64,000 nucleotides of DNA from positions 2,402,001 to 2,466,000 of the forward strand of contig NZ_AP022870.1 in assembly GCF_011764545.1 (NCBI RefSeq). Reading direction: 5' to 3'. The number at the start of each line of letters is the position of its first letter. The first letter of the stretch is position 1. Source of the stretch: Phytohabitans flavus. GTDB lineage: Bacteria > Actinomycetota > Actinomycetes > Mycobacteriales > Micromonosporaceae. Below, in pieces: positions 45,147-54,129 of the stretch. The notes under the pieces were generated by a model. The model did no database searches, was not told where the DNA came from, and was given only the letters and a program-made list of their open reading frames with translations. A program made the translations under genes and the position numbers.

Positions 45147-47219
45147 ATGGGCGCACTGGATCGTCGTCAATTCCTCAAAATGGTCGGGGCACCCGCGGTC
45201 GGCGCGGCGCTCCCGGCGGGCCTCGACAAGGCCCTCGCCATCCCGGCGCACAACCGGACCGGGTCGATCAACGACGTCGAGCACGTCATCTTCCTGATGC
45301 AGGAGAACAGGTCGTTCGACCACTACTTCGGCACGATGCGCGGTGTCCGCGGCTTCGGTGACCCGCACCCGATCAACCTGCCGTCGGGCAAGAGCGTGTG
45401 GCACCAGCCCAACGGCGGCGGCGAGCTGCTGCCGTTCCGCCCCGAGGTGCCGGACCTGGGCCAGACCTTCCTGCCCGACCCGCCGCACGGCTGGAACGAC
45501 GGCCACGCCGCCTGGAACCAGGGCCGCTACGACAAGTGGGTGCCCAACAAGGGCGTCACCGCGATGACGTACCACACCCGCGGTGACCTGCCCTACCACT
45601 TCGCGCTCGCCGACGCGTTCACGGTCTGCGACAACTACCACTGCTCGCTGATGGGCCCGACCGACCCGAACCGGTACCACATGTGGTCGGGCTGGGTCGG
45701 CAACGACGGCAAGGCCGGCGGCCCGGTCATCAACAACGCCGAGGCCGGGTACGACTGGTCGACCTACCCCGAGCGGTTGGAGCGCAACGGCATCTCCTGG
45801 AAGATCTACCAGGACATCGGCCTGGGCCTCACCGCCGAGGGCTTCTGGGGCTGGACCGGCGACCCGTACATCGGCAACTACGGCGACAACTCGCTGCTCT
45901 ACTTCCACCAGTACCAGAACGCGTTGCCCGGCAACCCCCTCGCGGACAAGGCGAAGGTCGGCACCGAGGTCAACGCCCTCGGGCGCGACCCGCTGAAGCT
46001 GCTCACCGACTTCCGTGAGGACGTGCGGCGCGGCCGGCTGCCGCGGGTCTCCTGGATCGTCGCCCCGGAGGCGTACACCGAGCACCCCAACTGGGAGCCC
46101 GGCTTCGGCGCCTGGTACGTCTCGCAGGTCATCGACATCCTCGCGGCCAACCCCGAGGTGTGGAGCAAGATGGCCCTCTTCATCACGTACGACGAGGAGG
46201 GTGGCTTCTTCGACCACATGCCGCCGCCCACGCCGCCGCAGACCCGGGCGCACGGCCTCTCCACGGTCCCGACCACCAACGAGATCTTCCCCGGCGACAC
46301 CGCGGGCAACGTCTCCGCGCCCTACGGCCTCGGCATCCGGGTACCGATGATCGTCGTGTCGCCGTGGACCCGCGGTGGCTGGGTGAACTCGCAGCTGTTC
46401 GACCACACCTCGCTGATCAGGTTCCTGGAGGCCCGGTTCGCGCACCGCAACCGAGACCTCGTCGAGGCCAACATCACCCCGTGGCGCCGGGCCGTCGTCG
46501 GCGACCTGACCTCGGCGTTCGACTTCAAGAACCCGAACCGGGCGCGCCCGATCCGGCTCCCCGAGACCGACGACTTCATGCCCGACGACCTGGTCCGCTT
46601 CCCGGACGAGCCGCCGGTGCCGCCGGCCGACCAGGAGGTCCCGAAGCAGGAGCGTGGCGTCAAGCCGGCCCGCGCCCTGCCGTACGAGCTGCACGCCACG
46701 GCGCGGCGGGGCGCGACGGCGGTCACCGTCCAGTTCCGCAACACCGGCGACGCCGCCGCGGTGTTCCAGGTCCGCGAGGCGGGGAGCACGGCGGTACCGC
46801 GCGGCTACACGGTCGAGGCGGGCAAGCAGCTCTCCGACACCTGGGCTTCCGAAAACGGCTACGACCTGTCGGTACACGGCCCGAACGGCTTCTTCCGCCG
46901 CTTCAAGGGCGGCAAGGCCGCGCCGGACCTGGAGATCAAGCCGGTGTACGACGAGCGCCACCTCGACCTGACGCTGGAGATCACCAACCGCGCCGGCAAG
47001 CGGGTGGAGCTCACCGTCCGTGACGCGTACCGCGGGCACCCGACCACGATCTCGCTGCGCCCGGGCGAGACCGAGCGGGAGAAGTGGTCGCTCGAGCGCA
47101 CCCACGGCTGGTACGACCTGACCGTCCGGGTCAACGGCGACCAGCACTTCCAGTACCAGCTCGCCGGCCACGTCGAGAACGGCGAGGACAGCATCACCGA
47201 CCCCGCCCTCGGCGCCTGA
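45147..47219 (+). CDS. Secreted phosphocholine-specific phospholipase C
   Basis: A 690-residue enzyme with a twin-arginine signal (DRRQFLKMVGAPAVGAALPAG). The phosphoesterase domain has QENRSFDHYFGTMRGVRGF, SWIVAPEAYTEHPNW and TYDEEGGFFDHM, the hallmarks of the acidic phosphatase/non-haemolytic PLC family. Two C-terminal DUF756 beta domains follow from about residue 510. It cleaves phosphatidylcholine and sphingomyelin outside the cell, probably for phosphorus supply. The start ATG 45147 follows GGGGAGGGG. A terminator-like stem follows at 47225. Confidence 0.95.
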   Translation: MGALDRRQFLKMVGAPAVGAALPAGLDKALAIPAHNRTGSINDVEHVIFLMQENRSFDHYFGTMRGVRGFGDPHPINLPSGKSVWHQPNGGGELLPFRPEVPDLGQTFLPDPPHGWNDGHAAWNQGRYDKWVPNKGVTAMTYHTRGDLPYHFALADAFTVCDNYHCSLMGPTDPNRYHMWSGWVGNDGKAGGPVINNAEAGYDWSTYPERLERNGISWKIYQDIGLGLTAEGFWGWTGDPYIGNYGDNSLLYFHQYQNALPGNPLADKAKVGTEVNALGRDPLKLLTDFREDVRRGRLPRVSWIVAPEAYTEHPNWEPGFGAWYVSQVIDILAANPEVWSKMALFITYDEEGGFFDHMPPPTPPQTRAHGLSTVPTTNEIFPGDTAGNVSAPYGLGIRVPMIVVSPWTRGGWVNSQLFDHTSLIRFLEARFAHRNRDLVEANITPWRRAVVGDLTSAFDFKNPNRARPIRLPETDDFMPDDLVRFPDEPPVPPADQEVPKQERGVKPARALPYELHATARRGATAVTVQFRNTGDAAAVFQVREAGSTAVPRGYTVEAGKQLSDTWASENGYDLSVHGPNGFFRRFKGGKAAPDLEIKPVYDERHLDLTLEITNRAGKRVELTVRDAYRGHPTTISLRPGETEREKWSLERTHGWYDLTVRVNGDQHFQYQLAGHVENGEDSITDPALGA

Positions 47220-47224
47220 CCAGC

Positions 47225-47261
47225 CCCAGCCCCGGCCACCACCGCGGTAGTCGGGGCTGGG
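47225..47261. terminator. Terminator-like hairpin after the phospholipase gene
   Basis: CCCAGCCCCG at 47225-47234 and CGGGGCTGGG at 47252-47261 form a perfect 10-bp stem with a 17-base loop, starting six bases after the phospholipase stop codon and ending before the histidine kinase start at 47286. Confidence 0.75.
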
Positions 47262-47285
47262 CCGTCCAAGTGCGAAAGTAAGGGC

Positions 47286-48512
47286 ATGTTTCGGCGCCGG
47301 CTGGGGGAGGCGGCCTACGCCTTGACGGACGGGCCGATCGCGCTCGCGGGGCTGCTGGCGGTGCTCCTGACGTTCACGGTGGGTGTGTTGCTCGTGGTGG
47401 TCGTGGTCGGCGTGCCGGTGCTGGCCGCCGGAGTGGTGGCGGCTCGGGGCTGGGCGCGGTTCGAGCGGGCGCGGGCCCGGGTGCTGCTGGGGGAGCGGGT
47501 GCCGGACCCGCCCACGGTGACCGCCGTACCACGCCTCGCTGACCTGACCGACGCGGCCGGCTGGCGGGCGGTGCTGTACCTGCTGGTCAAGGCCCCGCTC
47601 GCGGGGGTGACGTCGGCGCTGGCGATCTGCGTCTACGGGGGCGCCGGCCAGGCCCTGACCTACCCGCTGTGGTTCTCCCGCACGCCGATGGTCTTCGGCA
47701 TGTACACATTGGACACCCTGCCGTCGGTGCTGGCGGTGGTGCTGATCGGGCTCGTGCTGCTCTTCGCCGGCGGTTGGCTGCTGTTGGGCCCGCTCGCCCT
47801 GAGCCGCCTGGCGGTGCGGGGCCTGCTGGGCCCGTCCCGGCTCGCCGGCCGGATCCGGGCGCTGGAGCAGGCGCGGGGCCAGGCCGTGGACGCCTCCGCG
47901 GCCACGCTCCGGCAGATCGAGCGGGACCTGCACGACGGTACCCAGGCCCGGCTCGTCACCCTCGCGATGGATCTCGGGCATGCCCGCGAGCTGCTCGGCG
48001 ACGTCGATGACGGCGGCCCGGCCGCCACCCGGCTGCGGGCCACGGTCGAGGCCGCGCACCGCAACGCCCAGCAGGCGGTGGTCGAGCTGCGCCACCTGGT
48101 CCAGAACATCCACCCGCCGGTACTGGACACAGGGCTGGAGCCCGCGCTGCGGAGCCTGACCGAGGCGCTGACGGTACCGGTGACGCTGCGTGTCGAGCTG
48201 GCCGGCCGCCCACCGCCGGCGGTGGAGACGATCGCGTACTTCTGCGCGGTCGAGCTGCTCGGCAACATGGTGAAGCACAGCGGCGCGGATGCCGCGACCG
48301 TGGATGTCACCGGCGACCGGGCCTGGATGACGCTGCGGGTGCGCGACGACGGCACCGGCGGGGCGGCCGTCCGTGGCGGCGTGCCCGGCGGCGGCGGTAC
48401 CGGGCTGGCCGGCCTGGCCGCCCGGATCGGCACCGTGGATGGCACGCTACAGATCGACAGCCCGTCCGGTGGACCGACGGTCGTCACCATCGGGCTTCCC
48501 ATGACCATCTGA
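47286..48512 (+). CDS. Two-component sensor histidine kinase (HisKA_3 type)
   Basis: A 408-residue kinase. A putative sensor domain with about four hydrophobic helices (residues 18-53, 94-118, 145-172) precedes the dimerisation box IERDLHDGTQARLV with His216 and the HATPase (CAVELLGNMVKHSG, RDDGTGG, GTGLAGLAARI). The topology matches the DesK-like kinases with a DUF4118-free sensor region seen in actinomycetes. It is 20 bp upstream of its response regulator. Confidence 0.92.
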   Translation: MFRRRLGEAAYALTDGPIALAGLLAVLLTFTVGVLLVVVVVGVPVLAAGVVAARGWARFERARARVLLGERVPDPPTVTAVPRLADLTDAAGWRAVLYLLVKAPLAGVTSALAICVYGGAGQALTYPLWFSRTPMVFGMYTLDTLPSVLAVVLIGLVLLFAGGWLLLGPLALSRLAVRGLLGPSRLAGRIRALEQARGQAVDASAATLRQIERDLHDGTQARLVTLAMDLGHARELLGDVDDGGPAATRLRATVEAAHRNAQQAVVELRHLVQNIHPPVLDTGLEPALRSLTEALTVPVTLRVELAGRPPPAVETIAYFCAVELLGNMVKHSGADAATVDVTGDRAWMTLRVRDDGTGGAAVRGGVPGGGGTGLAGLAARIGTVDGTLQIDSPSGGPTVVTIGLPMTI

Positions 48513-48532
48513 GCCGTACGGGAGCAGCCGTC

Positions 48533-49177
48533 TTGCGCGTGGTGATCGCCGAGGATTCCGTGATCCTGCGGGACGGCCTCGTCCGGCTGCTGACCGCGAA
48601 GGGGCACGCGGTGGTGGCCGAGTCCGCCGACGCTCCCGGCCTGCTTACCGCGGTCGCGGAGCACGCGCCCGACGTGGCGGTGGTGGACGTACGGATGCCG
48701 CCGACACACACCGACGACGGCCTCCGCGCCGCGATCGAGGTCCGCCGCGCGCACCCGGCCGTCGGGATCCTGGTGTTCTCCCAGTACATCGAGGTGCACC
48801 ACGCCCGCCGCCTGTTCGCCGGCGGCGGGACCGGCATCGGGTACCTGCTGAAAGACCGGATCGGCGAGGTGGGTGAGTTCCTGGACGCGCTGGAGCGGGT
48901 CGCCGCCGGTGGCACAGCTCTCGACCCCGAGGTGGTCTCGCGGCTGGTGGCGACCCGTGGACGTGGACGCGGGCTGGAGCGGCTCTCGCCGCGCGAGTCG
49001 GACGTACTGCACCTCATGGCGCGCGGCCTCTCCAACGGCGCGATCGCGGACGCACTCGTCGTCACCCCCGGCGCGGTGGAGAAGTTCGTCGCCGGCATCT
49101 TCGCCAAGCTCGACCTGCCGATGACCGAAGGGACCAACCGCCGCGTGCTGGCCGTGCTGCGGTACCTCCAGCAGTAA
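48533..49177 (+). CDS. NarL/FixJ-type response regulator
   Basis: A 214-residue regulator with receiver residues Glu7-Asp8, phosphoacceptor Asp52 in VAVVDVRMPP, and Lys in YLLKDRIG, plus a LuxR-type helix-turn-helix near 150-205 (LSPRESDVLHLMARGLSNGAIADAL). It starts at TTG 48533 (or GTG 48539) right behind the cognate kinase. The helix-turn-helix region VVTPGAVEKFVAGIFAKL is typical of this subgroup. Confidence 0.92.
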   Translation: MRVVIAEDSVILRDGLVRLLTAKGHAVVAESADAPGLLTAVAEHAPDVAVVDVRMPPTHTDDGLRAAIEVRRAHPAVGILVFSQYIEVHHARRLFAGGGTGIGYLLKDRIGEVGEFLDALERVAAGGTALDPEVVSRLVATRGRGRGLERLSPRESDVLHLMARGLSNGAIADALVVTPGAVEKFVAGIFAKLDLPMTEGTNRRVLAVLRYLQQ

Positions 49178-49272
49178 TCCCGCAGCGGTAAGACAGTGGG
49201 GTTATCCCCAGCGGTTCGATCCGGGGGCTGGCCGGAGTGACCGCATGGCCGTGTCGCGGCGACCCTCTACCC

Positions 49273-50430
49273 ATGACGAGATGGCGTAAGCGTGTCCTGG
49301 CCGGCGTGGCCGGCCTGCTGGTGGCGGTACTGACCGGCGCGGGGACCCCGGCGCTCGGCGGTGGCCCGTCCTCCCCGTTGCGGCAGGACGTCGAGGCGTT
49401 GCGCGCCCTGGGCGTGACCGGGGTGCTGGCCCGCCTGGAGACCGGCTCCACTGTGGAGGTCGCCCGCTCAGGAGTGGCCGATGTGGACAGTGGCCGCCCG
49501 GTGCCGGCCGACCCGTACCTGCGGATCGGCAGCACGACCAAGACGTTCGTCGCCGTGGTGGTGCTCCAGCTGGTCGGGGAGGGACGGCTGGCGCTGTCCG
49601 ACCCGGTCGAGCGGTGGCTGCCCGGGGTGGTGGCCGGCAACGGCAACGACGGGCGCGCGGTGACCGTGCGGCAGCTGCTCCAGCAGACCAGCGGCCTGTA
49701 CGACTACACCGGGGACCTCGTGTTCGACTACGTCACCCCGGAGTCGTACCGGCGCGAGCGCTGGCGCACGTACACCCCCGAGCAGCTCGTGGCGCTCGCG
49801 ATGAACCACCCGCCGGGCGACACCGGCTGGGAATACTCCAACACCAACTACGTCCTCGCCGGCATGCTTGTCGAGGCGGTCACCGGCCGCGACTGGCAGC
49901 GCGAGGTGCACGACCGGATCATCACTCCGCTCGGCCTGCGGCGGACCCTGACCCCGGGCACGTGGCCGTTTCTGCCGGCACCGCACGCCAACAACTACCA
50001 CCAGTTCGCGCCGGGCGGTCCGCTTGTCGACACCACGATCGCGGTACGCGGCCTGGACAGCGGCGCGGACGGTTCGATGATCAGTACGGCGTCCGACGTC
50101 AACCGCTTCCTCGCCGCGCTGATCGGCGGCCGACTGCTGAGGCCGGAACAGCTCGCGCGGATGCGTGAGCTGGTCGCCCTGCCGCCGGACGCCGGCTATC
50201 CAGCCGGCAGCGGGTACGGGATGGGCATATCCTTCGTCCCGCTCTCCTGCGGCGGCGGGTACTGGCGGCACGGCGGCACCGGCCTGGGCTACCAGATCGA
50301 ACCCGCGGTCACCACGGCCGGCGACCGCCGGCTGACGGTGTCGCTCTTCACGAACACCTTCGACCGCGAACTGGCCGAGGCCCGCCAGGCCGCACTCCGG
50401 AGCTTCATCGACCGCACCCTGTGCCGCTAG
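49273..50430 (+). CDS. Secreted serine hydrolase (beta-lactamase/DD-carboxypeptidase fold)
   Basis: A 385-residue protein with an N-terminal signal peptide (VLAGVAGLLVAVLTGAGTPALG). The class C beta-lactamase fold has the nucleophile motif STTK (Ser87, Lys90), the YSN motif in EYSNTNY and the third motif HGG. Members include R61-like DD-carboxypeptidases and esterases; the substrate is unknown. It ends at 50430, and the repeat element 50431-50827 starts immediately. Confidence 0.9.
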   Translation: MTRWRKRVLAGVAGLLVAVLTGAGTPALGGGPSSPLRQDVEALRALGVTGVLARLETGSTVEVARSGVADVDSGRPVPADPYLRIGSTTKTFVAVVVLQLVGEGRLALSDPVERWLPGVVAGNGNDGRAVTVRQLLQQTSGLYDYTGDLVFDYVTPESYRRERWRTYTPEQLVALAMNHPPGDTGWEYSNTNYVLAGMLVEAVTGRDWQREVHDRIITPLGLRRTLTPGTWPFLPAPHANNYHQFAPGGPLVDTTIAVRGLDSGADGSMISTASDVNRFLAALIGGRLLRPEQLARMRELVALPPDAGYPAGSGYGMGISFVPLSCGGGYWRHGGTGLGYQIEPAVTTAGDRRLTVSLFTNTFDRELAEARQAALRSFIDRTLCR

Positions 50431-50827
50431 GTCCACAATAGAGATTGAGCTACCGCGACGTCCGCGGTGGTCCGGACCGTTGCTCCCGCGGCCTCACCCT
50501 TCGCGATTCACAACCCGAAACCTCGTGCGCGGCTCGGTGGGTGCTCTGGTCGTCCGTGGCGAAAAGTTACCCCTCCGGAGGCAACTTTTCGCCACGATCG
50601 CAGCGTTATTCCGGATCTGCTCGCGCCGGTGCCTACCCCCGATGGGGGCGGGCGCATCGGTGCGCCCAGCTCCAGAGGCCCGCCGACTGGTGGCCCACCG
50701 CCGGGCCGCCGGATGTCCGCAGGCGGGGCGGGGTTGTGAAGCGCGGAGGGTGAGGCCGCGGGAGCGACGGTCTAGGCCACCGCGGACGTCGCGGTAGCTC
50801 GATTTCCTTGGTTTTGGATCTTTATTA
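50431..50827. repeat. Inverted-repeat-bounded intergenic element, copy 5 (type example)
   Basis: Left end 50445-50516 and right end about 50730-50802 are inverted copies of each other, with about seven differences over 72 bp by eye. The outer tail (GATTTCCTTGGTTTTGGATC and on to TTTATTAG) extends to about 50827. Each end carries palindromes around GGTCCGGACC and CCGCGG. The interior has one long hairpin at 50555-50596. The element lies between the convergent serine hydrolase and the minus-strand gene ending at 50916; 50828-50915 shows nothing further. Confidence 0.88.
50555..50596. repeat. Long nested hairpin inside copy 5
   Basis: CGTGGCGAAAAGTT at 50555-50568 pairs perfectly with 50583-50596, and the loop itself folds through CCTCCGGAGG. 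The GTGG base and the TTACCCCT core are shared with the hairpins at 12443-12490 and 62712-62894. Confidence 0.92.
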
Positions 50828-50915
50828 GCGAGATGACGCCTAACGCGAGCGTGCAATGTGGACCAGCCCGAAGGCGGCGCGGGCCCCCGGGCCTGGTCCT
50901 GGTCGGGGGTGTTGG

Positions 50916-51575
50916 TCAGCTGTTGCTGTGGAACTCGCAGACGTGGTCGAGCGCGGGAACGAGCATCAGCAGTGCGTGGGGCGGCCAGGCGCACGCGTTC
51001 TCGGTGAGCGTGATGCGTGTCCTGGCCCCGCGGCTCGCGTACAGGCGGTCGCGATCGAACTGCAGTCGTTGGATCGTGGCGATCAGCCTGCCGTCCGTCG
51101 CGACTACCGCGATCGGGTCGTACGGGCGGAACTTCTGGGCGTCCAGCCCACCGATCACCTGCTGGCCAACCGAAATCGTCAGTTTGAACTTGAACAGGAC
51201 GAGCCACGAGCGAGGCTTGATCTCGGCATCGAGTATCGCCGTGCGGCCCTGGGCGCCGTGCTCGTACTGGCGCAGCAATTGACCGTCGGGCGCGAACATG
51301 CCGCCGAAGAGTAGGTACCGGTACCAGGGCTTCTCCACCGGCTCGACCGGATTGGACGGGCCCAACCACGCCACCGTCGCTCCCGCGGCGTCGGTCACGT
51401 AGTAGCGGTGCGTGCGGTTGGTGGGAACGAAGATGCTTCGCTCGATGAGCGTGTAGTCGAAAGTGTCGCCGGCCAGCGCCATCGTCCGCCCTGTCGCGAG
51501 GGCGACGAAGCGTTCTCTCGTCACGGCGTCAGGGTAGGTGCGCACGGCAACGGCGGGCCCCGCCGACGGTGGCAC
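50916..51575 (-). CDS. Uncharacterised protein, 219 residues
   Basis: A soluble beta-rich protein with regular aromatic strands (TFDYTLIERSIFVPTNRTHRY, KPWYRYLLFGGMFAPDG, SWLVLFKFKLTISVGQQVIGG). The strand pattern faintly recalls tubby/LURP-one-like barrels, but I cannot assign a family. The start could be GTG 51575 or GTG 51545; neither has a clear ribosome site. It is divergent from the membrane protein at 51628. Confidence 0.55.
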   Translation of the reverse strand: MPPSAGPAVAVRTYPDAVTRERFVALATGRTMALAGDTFDYTLIERSIFVPTNRTHRYYVTDAAGATVAWLGPSNPVEPVEKPWYRYLLFGGMFAPDGQLLRQYEHGAQGRTAILDAEIKPRSWLVLFKFKLTISVGQQVIGGLDAQKFRPYDPIAVVATDGRLIATIQRLQFDRDRLYASRGARTRITLTENACAWPPHALLMLVPALDHVCEFHSNS

Positions 51576-51627
51576 GAAGGCGAGCCTTGGTCATCTGTTG
51601 TTTGCCGCCATTGCCTAGGGTGTGGTC

Positions 51628-53001
51628 GTGTCCGCGGTGGTGGTGACGACCCGGCCCCGGCGACGATCGCTGAGGGCGTTCCGGCCCAATACGCCAAATC
51701 GACTGTGGTGGCGGATGCTCTGGGCGGTGGTGGCCGCCGCGGCGGTCATGGCCGCCACCAGCCTGCTGATGTCCAGTGTGCAGGGCCAGGTGCGCACGAT
51801 CGGCGCCGAGGCGGCACCGCAGGCGGCGACCGCGTCAGACCTGTACTTCGCGCTCAGTGACCTCGACGCGCAGGTGGCGAGGCTGGTGCTTATCGGCAAC
51901 GCCGAGGCCCAGGCGGGCAGCCAGATCGACGCGCTCAGCACGTACCGTGAGCGCAGCCTCCAGCTCGACGCGGACCTGGAAGGCGCCCTCTCGACCGCGA
52001 CCACCGACGAGGAGCGCGGCACCGTCCGCGAGCTGCTCAACGGCCTCGCGGTGTACCGGCAGTGGGCGTGGCAGGCCCTCACGGTCATCTGGCAGGCGCC
52101 GCCCCAGCCGCCGGGCAAGCTCCCACCGGCCGCCCTCGGGTACTACGGCCAGGCCACGAACGTGCTGCACTTCGAGCTGCTGCCGACCGCACAGCGGCTG
52201 CGCGACGCGAGCCAGGCGCGGCTGGACGACGCGTACGACGCGCAGCGCGCCACCGAGCTTGTGGGCATCGCCCTCGTCGTGCTGCTCGGCGGTGCCCTGA
52301 CGATCCTGCTGATCTCCCTCCAGCGCTGGTTCGGGCGGCACTTCCGGCGACGGGTCAACCCGGCGCTGCTGCTCGCCACGATCGTCACGGTCGGCCTGGT
52401 GGTCTGGTCGGCCGCGCTCCTCTCGGTCGAGGGGCAGCGGCTGCGGGACGCGCACCGGGACAGCTTCGCGCCGTACCTGGCGCTGTCCCACGCGCAGGCG
52501 ATCAGCTACGACGCCGCGGCCGACACAAGCCGGTACCTGCTCAGCGGCAACCTACCCCTGTACCAGCAGGACTTCACCCGCAAGTCGACCTGCCTGGTCG
52601 ACGGCGGCCAGTGCGGCAGCGGCGGTGACGCGCTCGACGGCGGCCTGGCCGTGCTCGCCGACGGGCCGGTCGGCGTGCGAAAAGGCGACGAGGTGCGCGA
52701 GCGGTGGCTCGGCTACCAGCGCGACCACGACCGGATCGTCGCGCTCGCCGACGCCGGGCAGACCGAGGCCGCGATCGACGCCCTCACCGGCATCAAGCGG
52801 GGCGAGGCCGCCTTCGACTTCTACTACTACGACGTCGCGATAAGTGAGATCGCCACCGCCCAGAAGCAGTCGTTCGACGTCGCGTTCGAGGACGCCGAAG
52901 GGTTGCTGACCGGGTGGTCCGTCATCCCGCTCGTGGTCTTCGGCGCGGTCATCCTGCTTGTCGTGGCGGGCGTCTGGCCCCGGCTGGCGGAGTACCGATG
53001 A
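51628..53001 (+). CDS. Membrane protein with two periplasmic helical domains, possible sensor
   Basis: About 457 residues. A first helix (residues 29-49) is followed by an extracytoplasmic helical region of about 170 residues (AQVARLVLIGNAEAQAGSQ), helices near 210-235 and 245-265, a second extracytoplasmic domain with a Cys pair (KSTCLVDGGQCGSGG), and a last helix near 430. The helical domains recall four-helix-bundle sensors. There is no kinase or other output domain. Its stop overlaps an ATG at 52998, and it is probably cotranscribed with the PstS-like gene. Confidence 0.7.
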   Translation: MSAVVVTTRPRRRSLRAFRPNTPNRLWWRMLWAVVAAAAVMAATSLLMSSVQGQVRTIGAEAAPQAATASDLYFALSDLDAQVARLVLIGNAEAQAGSQIDALSTYRERSLQLDADLEGALSTATTDEERGTVRELLNGLAVYRQWAWQALTVIWQAPPQPPGKLPPAALGYYGQATNVLHFELLPTAQRLRDASQARLDDAYDAQRATELVGIALVVLLGGALTILLISLQRWFGRHFRRRVNPALLLATIVTVGLVVWSAALLSVEGQRLRDAHRDSFAPYLALSHAQAISYDAAADTSRYLLSGNLPLYQQDFTRKSTCLVDGGQCGSGGDALDGGLAVLADGPVGVRKGDEVRERWLGYQRDHDRIVALADAGQTEAAIDALTGIKRGEAAFDFYYYDVAISEIATAQKQSFDVAFEDAEGLLTGWSVIPLVVFGAVILLVVAGVWPRLAEYR

Positions 53002-53027
53002 CGCGGCGAACCGACAGGAGGAAGGCC

Positions 53028-54119
53028 ATGGCCCACCGGCCGCGCACGCTCCCCGCCGCACTCGCGCTGGTCGCCGCGCTCGCCGCGTGCGCGCCGGACG
53101 GTCCCGCCGCGCTGCAGTCCGCCCCGCTCGGCGGCGTCCAGTCGTGCGCCCCCGGTGCGATCACCGGGCAGGGTTCGTCGGCCCAGGCCAACGCCGTCAA
53201 CATCTGGATCCGCAGCTACCAGGCCGCCTGCCCGGACGCGGCGATCGAGTACGGCAGCATCGGCTCCGGCGCGGGGCTGCGCGCGTTCATCGCCGGTACC
53301 GGTGACTTCGCCGGCACGGACGCGTTGCTGACCGCCGAGGACCAGCCCAAGGCCGACGAGCGCTGCGGGCAGGCCCCGGCCATCCACCTGCCCATGGTGG
53401 TGGGCCCGGTCGCGCTGGCGTACAACGTCGCCGGCCTCGGCGACCTGCGGCTGTCCCCGGCCACGATCGCCCGGATCTTCGCCGGCACGGCCAAGGCGTG
53501 GAACGATCCGGCGATCGCCGCCGACAACCCCGGCGCCACCCTGCCGCCCACCCCGATCAAAACCGTGCACCGCGCGGACAGCTCCGGTACCACGAACAGC
53601 TTCACCTCGTTCCTGGCCGCGACCGCCGGCGGCGACTGGTCGTTCGGCAGCGGTACGAGCTGGAAGGCGCCGGGTGGCGAGGAGCGGCGCGGCAACGCCG
53701 GCATGGCCGCCGCGGTCACCCAGACGGACGGCGCCATCGGGTACATGGAGTGGTCGTACGCGCAGGCCAACAACCTCGACACCGCCAAGGTGGGCAACAG
53801 TGCCGGCCAGTTCGTCGAGCTGACCAACCAGGCGGCCGGTCGGGCGGTCGCCACGGCCGAGGTCTCCGGTGCCGGCGGCGACCTGCGGCTGGCCCTCGAC
53901 TACGACACCACCACGCAGGACGCGTACCCGGTGGTCCTGGTCACGTACGAGGTGGTGTGCGCCAAGGGCACCCGCCCGGCCTCCCTCGACCTGGTCAAGG
54001 GCTTCCTGGCGTACACCTCCAGCCCCGCCGGCCAGCAGGCGGTGACCCGGCTCGGCTACACCCCGCTCCCCGAGGAGATCCGGGCCCGGGTCGCCACCAC
54101 CGTCAGCGCGCTGGGGTAG
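53028..54119 (+). CDS. PstS-like phosphate-binding lipoprotein
   Basis: A 363-residue substrate-binding protein with a lipobox LAAC near residue 21. ITGQGSSAQANAVNIW, DFAGTDALLTAEDQ, HRADSSGTTNSFTSFLA and GAIGYMEWSYA are typical of the PstS phosphate-binding family. ATG 53028 has AGGAGGAAGG; the alternative ATG 52998 overlaps the upstream stop. No pstC, pstA or pstB genes follow, so it is an orphan or part of the sensor pair with the gene upstream. Confidence 0.9.
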   Translation: MAHRPRTLPAALALVAALAACAPDGPAALQSAPLGGVQSCAPGAITGQGSSAQANAVNIWIRSYQAACPDAAIEYGSIGSGAGLRAFIAGTGDFAGTDALLTAEDQPKADERCGQAPAIHLPMVVGPVALAYNVAGLGDLRLSPATIARIFAGTAKAWNDPAIAADNPGATLPPTPIKTVHRADSSGTTNSFTSFLAATAGGDWSFGSGTSWKAPGGEERRGNAGMAAAVTQTDGAIGYMEWSYAQANNLDTAKVGNSAGQFVELTNQAAGRAVATAEVSGAGGDLRLALDYDTTTQDAYPVVLVTYEVVCAKGTRPASLDLVKGFLAYTSSPAGQQAVTRLGYTPLPEEIRARVATTVSALG

Positions 54120-54129
54120 CGCCGGGTCG

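Noticed and set aside
44487..48278. A 1263-codon minus-strand open frame
   Set aside because: It is antisense to the LLM, phospholipase and kinase genes. High GC suppresses stops on the opposite strand, and its composition (Val-, Arg- and His-rich, no domains) is that of a shadow.
50445..50753. Short plus-strand frames starting with a peptide like SYRDVRGGPDR, also near 12320 and within 21487-22275
   Set aside because: The recurring peptide is simply the repeat end read in one frame. Continuations differ, run in different frames and have no ribosome binding site, so these are not a protein family.
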